Assembly (NCBI GenBank): GCA_964383365.1
Contig: CAYLHF010000042.1
Coordinates: 1-24,666 of the forward strand
DNA length: 24,666 nucleotides
From: CAYLHF01 sp964383365
GTDB taxonomy: Bacteria; Bacteroidota; Rhodothermia; Rhodothermales; UBA10348
Reading direction: 5' to 3'
Shown here: in pieces, positions 15,094 to 23,088 of the stretch
Layout of the letters: the number at the start of each line of letters is the position of its first letter
Numbering within the stretch: the stretch's first letter is position 1
The notes under the pieces: generated by a model
Database searches by the model: none
Told to the model about the DNA's origin: nothing
What the model saw: the letters and a program-made list of their open reading frames with translations, nothing else
Position numbers and translations under genes: made by a program

Positions 15094-17407
15094 GACTCCC
15101 TCGGGGTTTTGTAAGAAGCGAGTCTGCGGGAGGATTGGGCTCTCTTTCCAGGTTCGCTCCGAAAAGGACGGGTGCCGGAAACTGGCTATCCTTGCTCACA
15201 AACGCATCTTCTTCTTCCGTGAGTTTGGTGAAGAAATCTCCAACGAGATACAGCGCCGTATGCGCTCCCTGACCCCAGTAGTCTGTCTTGAAACTGAACG
15301 TCGGATCGTTGAACCCGACCCAGGATCCCATCACCAGATCTGGGTGCATCATCATAAACCAGTTGTCGGCGCTGTTCTGGGTGGTACCCGTCTTTCCAGC
15401 CAGATCGTAATCATTCAGGTTGTACTGGATTCGAATCCGAATGCCGGTTCCTTCCTGAATAACCGCTCTTAGCATGTCGACCATCGTGTAAGCCGTTGCT
15501 TCGCTCAAGGCCTCTTTGAATGACGGCTTGTCCTCGTAGAGAAGGTTTCCATTCCGATCTTCGATTCTCGTGACAAAAGTTGGTTTGAGCAGGAGGCCAC
15601 CATTCGCAAACGTGCTGTACGCGGTTGTCATCTCGAGAAGGGTTACGTCGCTCGTCCCGAGAGCAAGCGCCGGTACTTCCATGAGCGGGCTCTCAATGCC
15701 CATTCGTCGAGCATAAAACGCCACCTGGGACGGTCCTACCTCCAACATCAATTGTGCGGTAATCGTGTTCTTCGAGTGCGCGAGTCCTTCCCGGAGTGTC
15801 ATTGCTTCACCAGTCATATCCTCGGAATTTGTCGGTGACCATACATTTCCGAGATCATCCACATATCGAACCGAATCGTCTGGTAGTGTATAGTAGGGCG
15901 ACCAACCGTTGTCAATGGCCGCCGTATAGACGAATGGTTTGAAAGTTGAACCCGGTTGCCTCTTGGATGTACCCACGTGGTCATACCAATCCGTCGCCAG
16001 GTTTCGACCGCCAATCCAGGACTTGATATATCCTGTTTGAGGGTCCATCGCCACAAAGCCTGTCTCCAGTCTTGTGCTCGCCGTCTTGAGAGAATCAACG
16101 AAGTGTTTGTCGTCGAGCAATGTTGCAACGGCCTCTTGAGGGCTCAGGCCCGAACGCTTATAGCTTCGGTAATGCTCCGTTCCTCTTGTGACACGCCGGA
16201 TCACTTCCGGGTAAGCTTCCCAGAAGTAGTCCCACGGCTTGAAGTCAAAGTCGACGTGAGCACATGGATCTTCACTCCGAACCAGGCTGTCTGGTCTACT
16301 CCATTCGAAATCTGCCACGGCCTGAAGGCAAGGCATGCGATCGTTGACCACTTCCCGAGCCATTGTCTGCATTTTCGAATCGAGCGTCGTATATACGACC
16401 AGTCCGTCCTCGTACAGATCCAGTCCGTTATCTCTCGTCCACCGCTGAAGCCACTTCCGAACATGCTCGGCGAAATACGGTGCGAAACTCTTGGTTATGT
16501 CTGAAGATTTGTAGCTGGTTTTCACGGAATCGGGTGCGTGAGCCGCATAAAATTCTGGCGTCAGCACACCACGCTTCACCATTTGCCGAAGAACCGTATT
16601 CCGGCGCCTGCGCGAATTCTCCGGATGCCGTAATGGATTGTACGTGGTAATCGCCTTCAAGAGTCCGACGAGCGTTGCGCCCTCGAGTTCGTTTAACTCA
16701 ATGGGTTCTTTTCCGAATATGGTACGTGAGGCAGCCTCTATTCCGAACGCATTGTTTCCGAATTCAACCGTATTCAGATACATCTCGATGATTTCGGATT
16801 TCGTATACCGGCGTTCGAGTTGAATAGCGGTTACCATCTCTTTGAGTTTCCGCGAGACGGTAACCTTCTTTCCGATCCGTTTGTTGTACAGGTTTCGAGC
16901 CAACTGCTGACTGATTGTGGAACCTCCCTGCGGATCTCCCTGAAGAAGATGGTACGGTATGGCCATCGTACGAAACATGTCGATTCCCCAATGTGCGTAG
17001 AACCGATGATCCTCGGTCGCCACTAGAGCATTGATGACATGTGGGGAAATCTCACGGTACGAGACCCAGGATCGATTCTGGCGAGCGTAGCGAGCCAGTT
17101 CTTCCCCGTCGGCGGTGTATGCAATGGATGCCAGTTGAAATTGTGGGTTCTCAATCTCACGCATGGGAGGGAGTTCATCCATGAGCGAGAGGAACAGTGC
17201 TCCGACCATGAGCATGCCGACGGCGCTGATAAGTACGACTACCGATAGGACCGTTGCCGCCTGCGCCCGCCGGGGATCTTCCAGTTTGTTTTGCCAGTAG
17301 CGACCAATTGCTGTCCGGGCATGAGCTTTTGACGTACCCGATCGACGCACATCAGCATCGCTGAAGTACCGTTTCATTTCCTCATCAGAGTACGGGGGGG
17401 TCTCCAT
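15071..17407 (-). CDS. Class A penicillin-binding protein (PBP1a-type)
   Basis: This bifunctional peptidoglycan synthase polymerises glycan strands and cross-links them on the periplasmic face of the inner membrane. It has 778 residues. A cytoplasmic tail of about 46 residues and one TM helix (about 47-72) precede the GT51 domain, with catalytic E132 in TEDHRFYAHWGID, GGSTISQQLARNLY (about 161-174) and RRYTKSEIIEMYLN. The transpeptidase domain has the nucleophile in STFK (S487, K490), SKN (545-547) and KTGTT (672-676). All catalytic motifs are intact. The last residues (RRSRVAW, then TGA) are encoded by a copy of a 25-bp tandem repeat, so the C terminus is of recent origin. It is the third gene of a minus-strand series after a second PBP and lpxH, but with a 117-nt gap holding a 7-bp inverted repeat. 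Confidence 0.95.
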   Translation of the reverse strand: METPPYSDEEMKRYFSDADVRRSGTSKAHARTAIGRYWQNKLEDPRRAQAATVLSVVVLISAVGMLMVGALFLSLMDELPPMREIENPQFQLASIAYTADGEELARYARQNRSWVSYREISPHVINALVATEDHRFYAHWGIDMFRTMAIPYHLLQGDPQGGSTISQQLARNLYNKRIGKKVTVSRKLKEMVTAIQLERRYTKSEIIEMYLNTVEFGNNAFGIEAASRTIFGKEPIELNELEGATLVGLLKAITTYNPLRHPENSRRRRNTVLRQMVKRGVLTPEFYAAHAPDSVKTSYKSSDITKSFAPYFAEHVRKWLQRWTRDNGLDLYEDGLVVYTTLDSKMQTMAREVVNDRMPCLQAVADFEWSRPDSLVRSEDPCAHVDFDFKPWDYFWEAYPEVIRRVTRGTEHYRSYKRSGLSPQEAVATLLDDKHFVDSLKTASTRLETGFVAMDPQTGYIKSWIGGRNLATDWYDHVGTSKRQPGSTFKPFVYTAAIDNGWSPYYTLPDDSVRYVDDLGNVWSPTNSEDMTGEAMTLREGLAHSKNTITAQLMLEVGPSQVAFYARRMGIESPLMEVPALALGTSDVTLLEMTTAYSTFANGGLLLKPTFVTRIEDRNGNLLYEDKPSFKEALSEATAYTMVDMLRAVIQEGTGIRIRIQYNLNDYDLAGKTGTTQNSADNWFMMMHPDLVMGSWVGFNDPTFSFKTDYWGQGAHTALYLVGDFFTKLTEEEDAFVSKDSQFPAPVLFGANLEREPNPPADSLLTKPRGSRRSRVAW

Positions 17408-17462
17408 TCCGGTCGGATTTGGGCGAAAGACTATGGTGAAACGATTGGCGGGCGCAGATTCT

Positions 17463-17487
17463 TATCTGATCTCCATAAATTCAGATA
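17463..17487. repeat. 7-bp inverted repeat in the leader of the 778-residue PBP gene
   Basis: TATCTGA (17463-17469) and TCAGATA (17481-17487) are perfect inverted halves separated by 11 bp, about 55 nt before the ATG of the downstream PBP gene. The spacing suits either a dimeric regulator site or a small RNA hairpin; the sequence does not decide between them. Confidence 0.3.
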
Positions 17488-17524
17488 GCCTATCCCTGTT
17501 CCACAGAACCGACAAATTACGCAC

Positions 17525-18253
17525 TCAAGCCGGCAGGGCGCTGCTATATCTCCTGAGACGGACCTGACCTCCTGAGAGTTCAGCGAACGTTCGATCTGAG
17601 AACCACGACCCGGAATTGACATACGATCCACCATTCGATTCCTCGAGGCATGACTCGTGGGTGTGCCCCATGATGACCCGATTGATGTCAGGCTCTTCGA
17701 GTAAATCCATAGCAGCTTCTCGAAGTGATTGAATCGTTCGCGTCTTCTTTTTTCTTCCCCCGAATCGTTGACTGATCCGTGCCGGAAGGGGCTGCCCGAT
17801 TTTTGCCGGAAACGTCAGCCGATAGAACAGAAACGACCACGGACTTCTCATCACGTTTCGAACGAGTCGTGACAGCGGGGAGCGAACATCAAATTCATCA
17901 CCGTGAGACAGATACGTCCGTACGCCGTCGAGTTCGAGAAGACAGGCTCGTCGGATCATATTCACGCCCGCAATATCCTCGAAAAAGTCGAGGTGCCACG
18001 GATCGTGATTTCCTACCACATAGGTCACCCGAACATTGTTCTTTTGGAGATATTTTAATACCGGCCTGAATTCCATATAGACGGGCGGTATTCTGTGGGC
18101 GTATTCCAACCAGGCATCGAAAAGGTCTCCGAGAAAAATGACCTCTCTCAAGTCATCCATTTCTCTGGAGAGGCAATTGTACAGTTCATTGACCACCGCG
18201 GAATCGTTCTCCGGTTCGCGTCCGATATGAAGATCAGAGAAGATGAGTATCAA
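17525..18253 (-). CDS. lpxH: UDP-2,3-diacylglucosamine diphosphatase (LpxH-type)
   Basis: This 242-residue calcineurin-type metallophosphoesterase is most likely the enzyme that splits UDP-2,3-diacylglucosamine to lipid X and UMP in lipid A synthesis. All metal-binding blocks are present: SDLHIG (D7, H9), GDLFDAW (D43), GNHDPW (N82, H83), SHGDEFD (H117) and GHTH (H197, H199). The GNHD block and the FLGDLFDAW/HLDFFED context resemble the Bacteroidota form more than the E. coli GNRD form. A basic stretch (GGRKKKTR) could contact the membrane. It starts with TTG at 18253, only 5 nt after the stop of the upstream PBP gene, so it is translationally linked to it. Another phosphoesterase role cannot be excluded. 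Confidence 0.82.
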   Translation of the reverse strand: MILIFSDLHIGREPENDSAVVNELYNCLSREMDDLREVIFLGDLFDAWLEYAHRIPPVYMEFRPVLKYLQKNNVRVTYVVGNHDPWHLDFFEDIAGVNMIRRACLLELDGVRTYLSHGDEFDVRSPLSRLVRNVMRSPWSFLFYRLTFPAKIGQPLPARISQRFGGRKKKTRTIQSLREAAMDLLEEPDINRVIMGHTHESCLEESNGGSYVNSGSWFSDRTFAELSGGQVRLRRYSSALPA

Positions 18254-18258
18254 ATCGA

Positions 18259-20925
18259 CTATCGGTTGAACGAGGAGGAAGTCGACAGACGGCGGGGAGG
18301 GAAATACGTGACCGATGTCGCTCGAGACGGCATCCGCTTTAGGGGTGGCGAACTAGTCGTCAGGTCATCCGTAGCGTCCACCGGAACCGTGATGATCGGC
18401 TTCACGGGATATTGGTAGCCTTTTGGTTTGCGAAACCTTCTCTTCTTGATCAACGGAGACGGTCCGGTCGTCGCCTTACGCATGAAGTCACCGACCAGAA
18501 GGATTGCGTTGTGTCCGCCCTGGCCCCAGTGATTGCTTCGGAATACAACCCGGCTATCGTTAAATCCAACCCAGGATCCAACGATCAGGTCGGGATGCAT
18601 CAGGACAAACCAACCATCCGCACTGTGTTGAGTCGTCCCGGTTTTGCCTGCAAGATCGCCACGAAGGCCGAACTTGGTTCGAATATACGCTCCGGTACCC
18701 CCGGGTTGGACCACATCTCTGAGCATATCGACGATCGTGTAGGAAGTTTGGGCCGAGAGCGCACGTTTCGGATTGGAAGAGAAGTCTCCGATCGTTTTTC
18801 CCGTCCTGTCCTCGATATAGGTGATGACAACAGGATCCCGGCGAATTCCGTTTGATACGAGTGTTCCATACGCGTTGGTCAGTTCGAGAAGCGTGACTTC
18901 ACTCGTTCCGAGTGCAATCGACGGAACCGCTAACAGGGGCGAATTTATGCCCATTTTAGTCGCGAGCTTGGCAACAGATCGCGCCCCAATCCTCCCGATC
19001 AAGTGAGCAGAGACGGTATTTTTCGACCGTGCCAGTCCCTGCCTGAGAGAGACCAATTGTCCAGAAGCCCCTCCGCCGGCGTTCGTAGGCGCCCAGTGTT
19101 CTCCGGGTTTAAATGTGGAAAACGTCCGGATTCGATCCAGTACGAGGTAGTACGGAGAGAATCCCTTATTCAGAGCCGCCGCGTAGAGAAAGGGTTTGAA
19201 GGTCGATCCTGGTTGTCTTCGGGCCGATGCGACTTTGTCATACTGATCCTGCCTGAATGACCGACCGCCCACCCAGGCACGAACCTGACCCGTACCGGGA
19301 TCGATAGCGACGAGTCCGGCTCCGAGTCTTGATCCTACGACGTGAACCGAGTCCATGAATGAGCTATCGATACGAAGCCGTCGAATCGCCTCGGTTTTCG
19401 GGAGGCCTTCGCCGATCATTTTCTTATACCGAGTCGTACGTCGAATCATGTCTGTTTCGACGTTTGTATGGGCCGACCAGAACGTCCCGAACGGACTCGC
19501 GCTTGTTCCATACGTACTTTTTCCTGCCCACTCCCGGTTTTCTACCTGCTGTAACCGGTCGCCCTGCCGGGAAACCGCCTCTTCGGCCATGGATTGCAAC
19601 TGGAGATCGATCGACGTGTGAATCACCAGTCCATCACGGTAGATATCGAGGCGGTGTGAATTCGCCCATTCCTGTGCCTTTCTTTTGACATAGGCCGTAA
19701 AAAAAGGAACGGGATCATCGGCGGGATCGCTATACGCAAGGTCCAGTGTGATGGGCGTTGACCGGGCTCGTCGAAAAGCAGATTCACTAATGTTGCCGAC
19801 TGTTCTCATTCTTCGCAGAACGAGATTTCTCCGACCCTTGGACGCCGCAGGTTTTCTAACTGGATCGTACTTGGTCGGTCCTTTGAGTACGCCAACGAGA
19901 AGAGCTGCTTCCTCTAAAGAGAGTGTGCTCGCTGTCTTGCTGAAATAGGTATCTGCCGCACCCTCAATACCGAAAGCATTATTTCCGAACGCGACGGTAT
20001 TGAGATACCACTCGAGTATTTCATTTTTTGAAAAACGCTTATCGAGCCTCAGAGCGAGAATGCCCTCTTTCAACTTCCGGTCAATCAAGCTGCTGTTGGC
20101 CACGTCAGGGAATGCATTTCTTGCCATCTGCATCGGAATGGTAGAGGCGCCTTCCGATCTGCCTTTAATCGTCTCGATGGCCGCACCGAAGAGTCGGCGG
20201 AAGTCTATACCGTGGTGTTGGAAAAACCGTCTGTCTTCTGTTGCGATCAGAGCGTTGATGACGTGTGGGGATACTTGGGAGAGAGGAATCCACTCCCGGC
20301 GACCCTGAGAAAGTCTGGAAAGTTGTGTTCCGTCTGCGGCCAGAATGACGGATGCTCTGGGCGCACTGAGTGCCGGGGCGTCGGGTAAGGCCGGGAGTGA
20401 GGTCTCTATCCGCTTCACGTAGTCGTTAATTCGAATCCCACCAATAACGCCTACAAGAATCAGTACGGCGGCGACTCGAATGGCCCATTTTGCACCTTTT
20501 CTACCCTCATTTCGGGATTTATTGCGGTGTGAAGGACTGCCGGCGGCTGTTCCGGACGCTACTGACTGGGACGTTCGATCGCTCTCTTTTCTATTCGCAC
20601 TCGCGTTCATGACAACGTCTGGTGCCATTACACTTCGACAGGAGTCGACTACCTGAGCGCGTTCGCCTGATTTGGCGTCATTCCCGTGAGTTCTTACCGG
20701 GACGCTATTATCGAGTCCCATCCGAGTCTCTCCGTAAGACGACGAAGCGGCTTTTTTGTCGAGAGCCAACTCCCGACGGGCCGACTCGTTAACGCGCAGC
20801 CAAGGAGGAAGGGTGTTTTCGATTCCCCGATTGGGAATTGAATCTTGCGGCCAGTAGGCGCTCCGTAGAGAACGCACCTTGGCCTGCTGATCTGAAGACC
20901 CTTCAAAATGATCCCGTTCCAGCAT
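18259..20925 (-). CDS. Class A penicillin-binding protein with long N-terminal cytoplasmic extension
   Basis: This is a second bifunctional peptidoglycan synthase. From ATG 20925 it has 888 residues. Residues 1-146 are hydrophilic, Ser/Arg/Lys-rich and probably disordered, followed by one TM helix (about 147-164, WAIRVAAVLILVGVIGGI). The GT51 domain has catalytic Glu (about 230) in TEDRRFFQHHGIDF and the divergent GASTIPMQMARNAF in place of GGSTISQQLARN. The transpeptidase domain has STFK (S574, K577), SKN (634-636) and KTGTT (about 761). A basic, Pro/Ser-rich tail ends the protein. The start is uncertain: the frame is open to a TTG at 21090, but an AT-rich promoter-like tract lies there; ATG 20628 would remove most of the extension. 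It leads the series PBP-lpxH-PBP and is paralogous to the 778-residue PBP. Confidence 0.9.
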   Translation of the reverse strand: MLERDHFEGSSDQQAKVRSLRSAYWPQDSIPNRGIENTLPPWLRVNESARRELALDKKAASSSYGETRMGLDNSVPVRTHGNDAKSGERAQVVDSCRSVMAPDVVMNASANRKESDRTSQSVASGTAAGSPSHRNKSRNEGRKGAKWAIRVAAVLILVGVIGGIRINDYVKRIETSLPALPDAPALSAPRASVILAADGTQLSRLSQGRREWIPLSQVSPHVINALIATEDRRFFQHHGIDFRRLFGAAIETIKGRSEGASTIPMQMARNAFPDVANSSLIDRKLKEGILALRLDKRFSKNEILEWYLNTVAFGNNAFGIEGAADTYFSKTASTLSLEEAALLVGVLKGPTKYDPVRKPAASKGRRNLVLRRMRTVGNISESAFRRARSTPITLDLAYSDPADDPVPFFTAYVKRKAQEWANSHRLDIYRDGLVIHTSIDLQLQSMAEEAVSRQGDRLQQVENREWAGKSTYGTSASPFGTFWSAHTNVETDMIRRTTRYKKMIGEGLPKTEAIRRLRIDSSFMDSVHVVGSRLGAGLVAIDPGTGQVRAWVGGRSFRQDQYDKVASARRQPGSTFKPFLYAAALNKGFSPYYLVLDRIRTFSTFKPGEHWAPTNAGGGASGQLVSLRQGLARSKNTVSAHLIGRIGARSVAKLATKMGINSPLLAVPSIALGTSEVTLLELTNAYGTLVSNGIRRDPVVITYIEDRTGKTIGDFSSNPKRALSAQTSYTIVDMLRDVVQPGGTGAYIRTKFGLRGDLAGKTGTTQHSADGWFVLMHPDLIVGSWVGFNDSRVVFRSNHWGQGGHNAILLVGDFMRKATTGPSPLIKKRRFRKPKGYQYPVKPIITVPVDATDDLTTSSPPLKRMPSRATSVTYFPPRRLSTSSSFNR

Positions 20926-21090
20926 GTGAGAGTAATTCGAGTAATCCAGCCTTAGAGGACTGTCCAAGAGGGCCGTATCATCCAGAATGTGAAGGCATAC
21001 AGGTTTCCACAGCGGACGACAGAGGGACCCTTTTGACACCGTGTTATCTGTATTTAATACGTCAAAAATCACTTTTATTGCGGATATCAA

Positions 21091-21429
21091 ATATCAAATC
21101 GGCACAATGTGCCGGGGCGCAGGAATTCTAAATGGCTATTCTCATTCGTTGCGGAATGTCTGGATGAATGTCTCAGGTCGGTTGTCTTCAGCTACCGGTA
21201 GTTCGGGATTGTGATTTTCTTCCTTCCAAGGCTTCCTTCCATGTATAGAGATCTCATCGAAGGGAATGTAACATTAATCTATCGATCTTTAATGATCCGC
21301 TGTCATTGGCGAAACATCGAGGCAGCCTGGCCGAATGAACAATTTTCACTGCTTCTTCCAGTAGATGGATCCAAACGTACGTCACAGTGTATGTGGATGC
21401 GCCGCAAAAAGCGTTAACGGAATAGTTTG
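21091..21429. other. Divergent intergenic region between PBP and rhomboid genes
   Basis: No gene is seen here. It is AT-rich near the PBP side and carries two tandem ATATCAA heptamers (21084-21097). Next to them is a 6-bp palindromic hairpin CGGCAC-AAT-GTGCCG (21100-21114). Both lie where the promoter of the minus-strand PBP gene would be expected and could be regulator sites. The rest, up to the rhomboid ATG, presumably holds the promoter of the rhomboid-ispG operon, but no convincing -35/-10 pair is visible. Confidence 0.4.
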
Positions 21430-22089
21430 ATGCAAAGAGGTTCATACCAACCCCCGACACAGTTTTCGGTCTTTCCGCCCGTAATCAAGAACCTGTTGAT
21501 TCTCAACGTCTTGTTTTTCATGGCTCAGGTCGTTCCGTCAACAGATCACATGCTGACGAAATGGTTTGCCCTCTGGCCGCTGGGTGGCCCCGATATTCCC
21601 GGATTCGCGCGATTCTGGCCCTGGCAACTCGTTTCGTATGCATTCCTACACGGAGGTCTATCGCACATCTTATTCAATATGTTCGCATTGTGGATGTTTG
21701 GAGTGCAGATAGAAAACACGTGGGGATCCCATCGATTCTTCGTGTTTTATATGGTTTGTATTATCGGTGCAGCCGTCATACAGGTTGCGGTTACGACGAT
21801 GGGGCCCGGATTTTATCCGACCATCGGGGCTTCCGGGGGGGTGTTTGGATTGCTCATGGCGTTCGGTATGATGTTTCCCGAACAACCCATCTACCTGTAT
21901 TTTCTTTTTCCGGTGAAAGCAAAGTGGTTTGTCGTCGGCTACGGACTAATTGAATTGTATGGTGGGGTAGTTGGGCAGAGCGTGGTAGCTCATTTTGCCC
22001 ATCTGGGAGGCATGCTTTTTGGGTTCTTGCTCATTCAGTACTGGCGCGGGAAACTGCCGTGGAAGCCAGAGCAACGGATGTACTGGTAG
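21430..22089 (+). CDS. Rhomboid family intramembrane serine protease
   Basis: A 219-residue inner-membrane protease with about six membrane segments, the bare rhomboid core. HGGLSHILFNMFALW (about 74-88) carries the HxxxN oxyanion residues (H79, N83). The catalytic Ser lies in GASGGVFG (S135), and the catalytic His in AHLGGMLFG (H191). Rhomboids cleave transmembrane segments of partner proteins; the substrate is unknown. The ATG at 21430 is preferred over the TTG one codon earlier; ACGGA upstream is a weak ribosome binding site. The next gene is another rhomboid 15 nt downstream, and the pair is followed by ispG, so the three form an operon. Confidence 0.94.
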   Translation: MQRGSYQPPTQFSVFPPVIKNLLILNVLFFMAQVVPSTDHMLTKWFALWPLGGPDIPGFARFWPWQLVSYAFLHGGLSHILFNMFALWMFGVQIENTWGSHRFFVFYMVCIIGAAVIQVAVTTMGPGFYPTIGASGGVFGLLMAFGMMFPEQPIYLYFLFPVKAKWFVVGYGLIELYGGVVGQSVVAHFAHLGGMLFGFLLIQYWRGKLPWKPEQRMYW

Positions 22090-22104
22090 AGAGGCGATTC
22101 GATT

Positions 22105-23088
22105 GTGATTGACATGCCCATGACAACGCGTTTCAGGCAGTGGTATGTTGCCCAGCCAAGAGCGATTCGAACGTTGCTCGCGATAAACGTTGTCGTTTAC
22201 CTGTTGTGGCAGCTTCTTCTTATTCACTTCGATGGCTCGCGTACGTTTGTCTGGAGCAATTTGGCTCTAAATCCTACAATCCCGGGTATTTTCTATAAAC
22301 CGTGGGAGCTCCTAACATATAGTTTTTTACATCTGCAGCCAGGTTTTGGAGGCCTTCTCCATATCCTGTTCAACATGTTGTGGATGGTGTGGATTGGCAG
22401 GGAATATGAGCAAATGCATGGGCCCGAGAGAATCGTCGCCCTGTATGTGTTTGGAGGTCTGGGCGGGGCGATTGCGACCGTGCTGCTTCATGCTCTCCTA
22501 CCTGCAGTCGGATCCTTTGGTGGTATTGTCCACGGTGCATCTGGCTCCGTACTTGGTATAATGATGGCCATAGCCATCCAGTATCGACAGAAAAGCATCG
22601 CACTGATGTTTATCGGTGTGGTCAAACTGCTTCACGTTGTGGTAGGGTTTCTGGTGCTGGATATTCTTTTTATAGCTGGCGGTGGAACGTCGGTTTCGGC
22701 GCATCTCGGAGGCGTTCTCGCAGGATATTTTTCCGGGCGGGCATTCTTATCTGGGGTTAATATTTCTTGGTGGGCGCGTCCATTTTTTGTCTTTCGACCC
22801 AATAATACTGGCGGGTTTTTTGAGAGGCTGGAAAGCACGTTGGGCCAGCGTTCCGACGTATCATCGCGGACCCGAAAGGGCGGTCGCGGAGCGGGTAACA
22901 TGAGGATTCTTTCCGAGGAAGAAAAGAAGAAGGGTACCAGCAGAAGTCAGGTGAGAGACTCAGCATCCATATCATCTCAGATGAGAATTGATGACATTCT
23001 TGACAAGATCAGTGCGGGAGGATATGAGTCTTTGACGAAGGCGGAGAAACAGTATTTATTTGAAGCCAGCAAGGGAGACGAGGAATGA
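22105..23088 (+). CDS. Rhomboid family protease with C-terminal cytosolic domain (DUF6576-like)
   Basis: A 327-residue paralogue of the preceding protease. The rhomboid core (about 20-215) has HILFN (H86, N90), the nucleophile in GASGSVLG (S146) and the catalytic His in SAHLGGVLAG (H200). A basic, low-complexity linker (about 240-290) leads to a small helical domain, DDILDKISAGGYESLTKAEK and on to LFEASK. I recognise this as the short domain at the end of many Bacteroidota rhomboids (DUF6576-like, from memory). The GTG at 22105 is 10 nt after AGAGAGG, which favours it over the ATG at 22114. The stop overlaps the ispG start (ATGA). A duplication of the first rhomboid is likely but old. Confidence 0.93.
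   Translation: MIDMPMTTRFRQWYVAQPRAIRTLLAINVVVYLLWQLLLIHFDGSRTFVWSNLALNPTIPGIFYKPWELLTYSFLHLQPGFGGLLHILFNMLWMVWIGREYEQMHGPERIVALYVFGGLGGAIATVLLHALLPAVGSFGGIVHGASGSVLGIMMAIAIQYRQKSIALMFIGVVKLLHVVVGFLVLDILFIAGGGTSVSAHLGGVLAGYFSGRAFLSGVNISWWARPFFVFRPNNTGGFFERLESTLGQRSDVSSRTRKGGRGAGNMRILSEEEKKKGTSRSQVRDSASISSQMRIDDILDKISAGGYESLTKAEKQYLFEASKGDEE

Noticed and set aside
14945..15472. 175-codon open frame on the plus strand across the 25-bp repeats
   Set aside because: It is mostly antisense to the PBP gene, and its first part is repeat translation (WSPGDATP-like units). There is no sign of a real protein.
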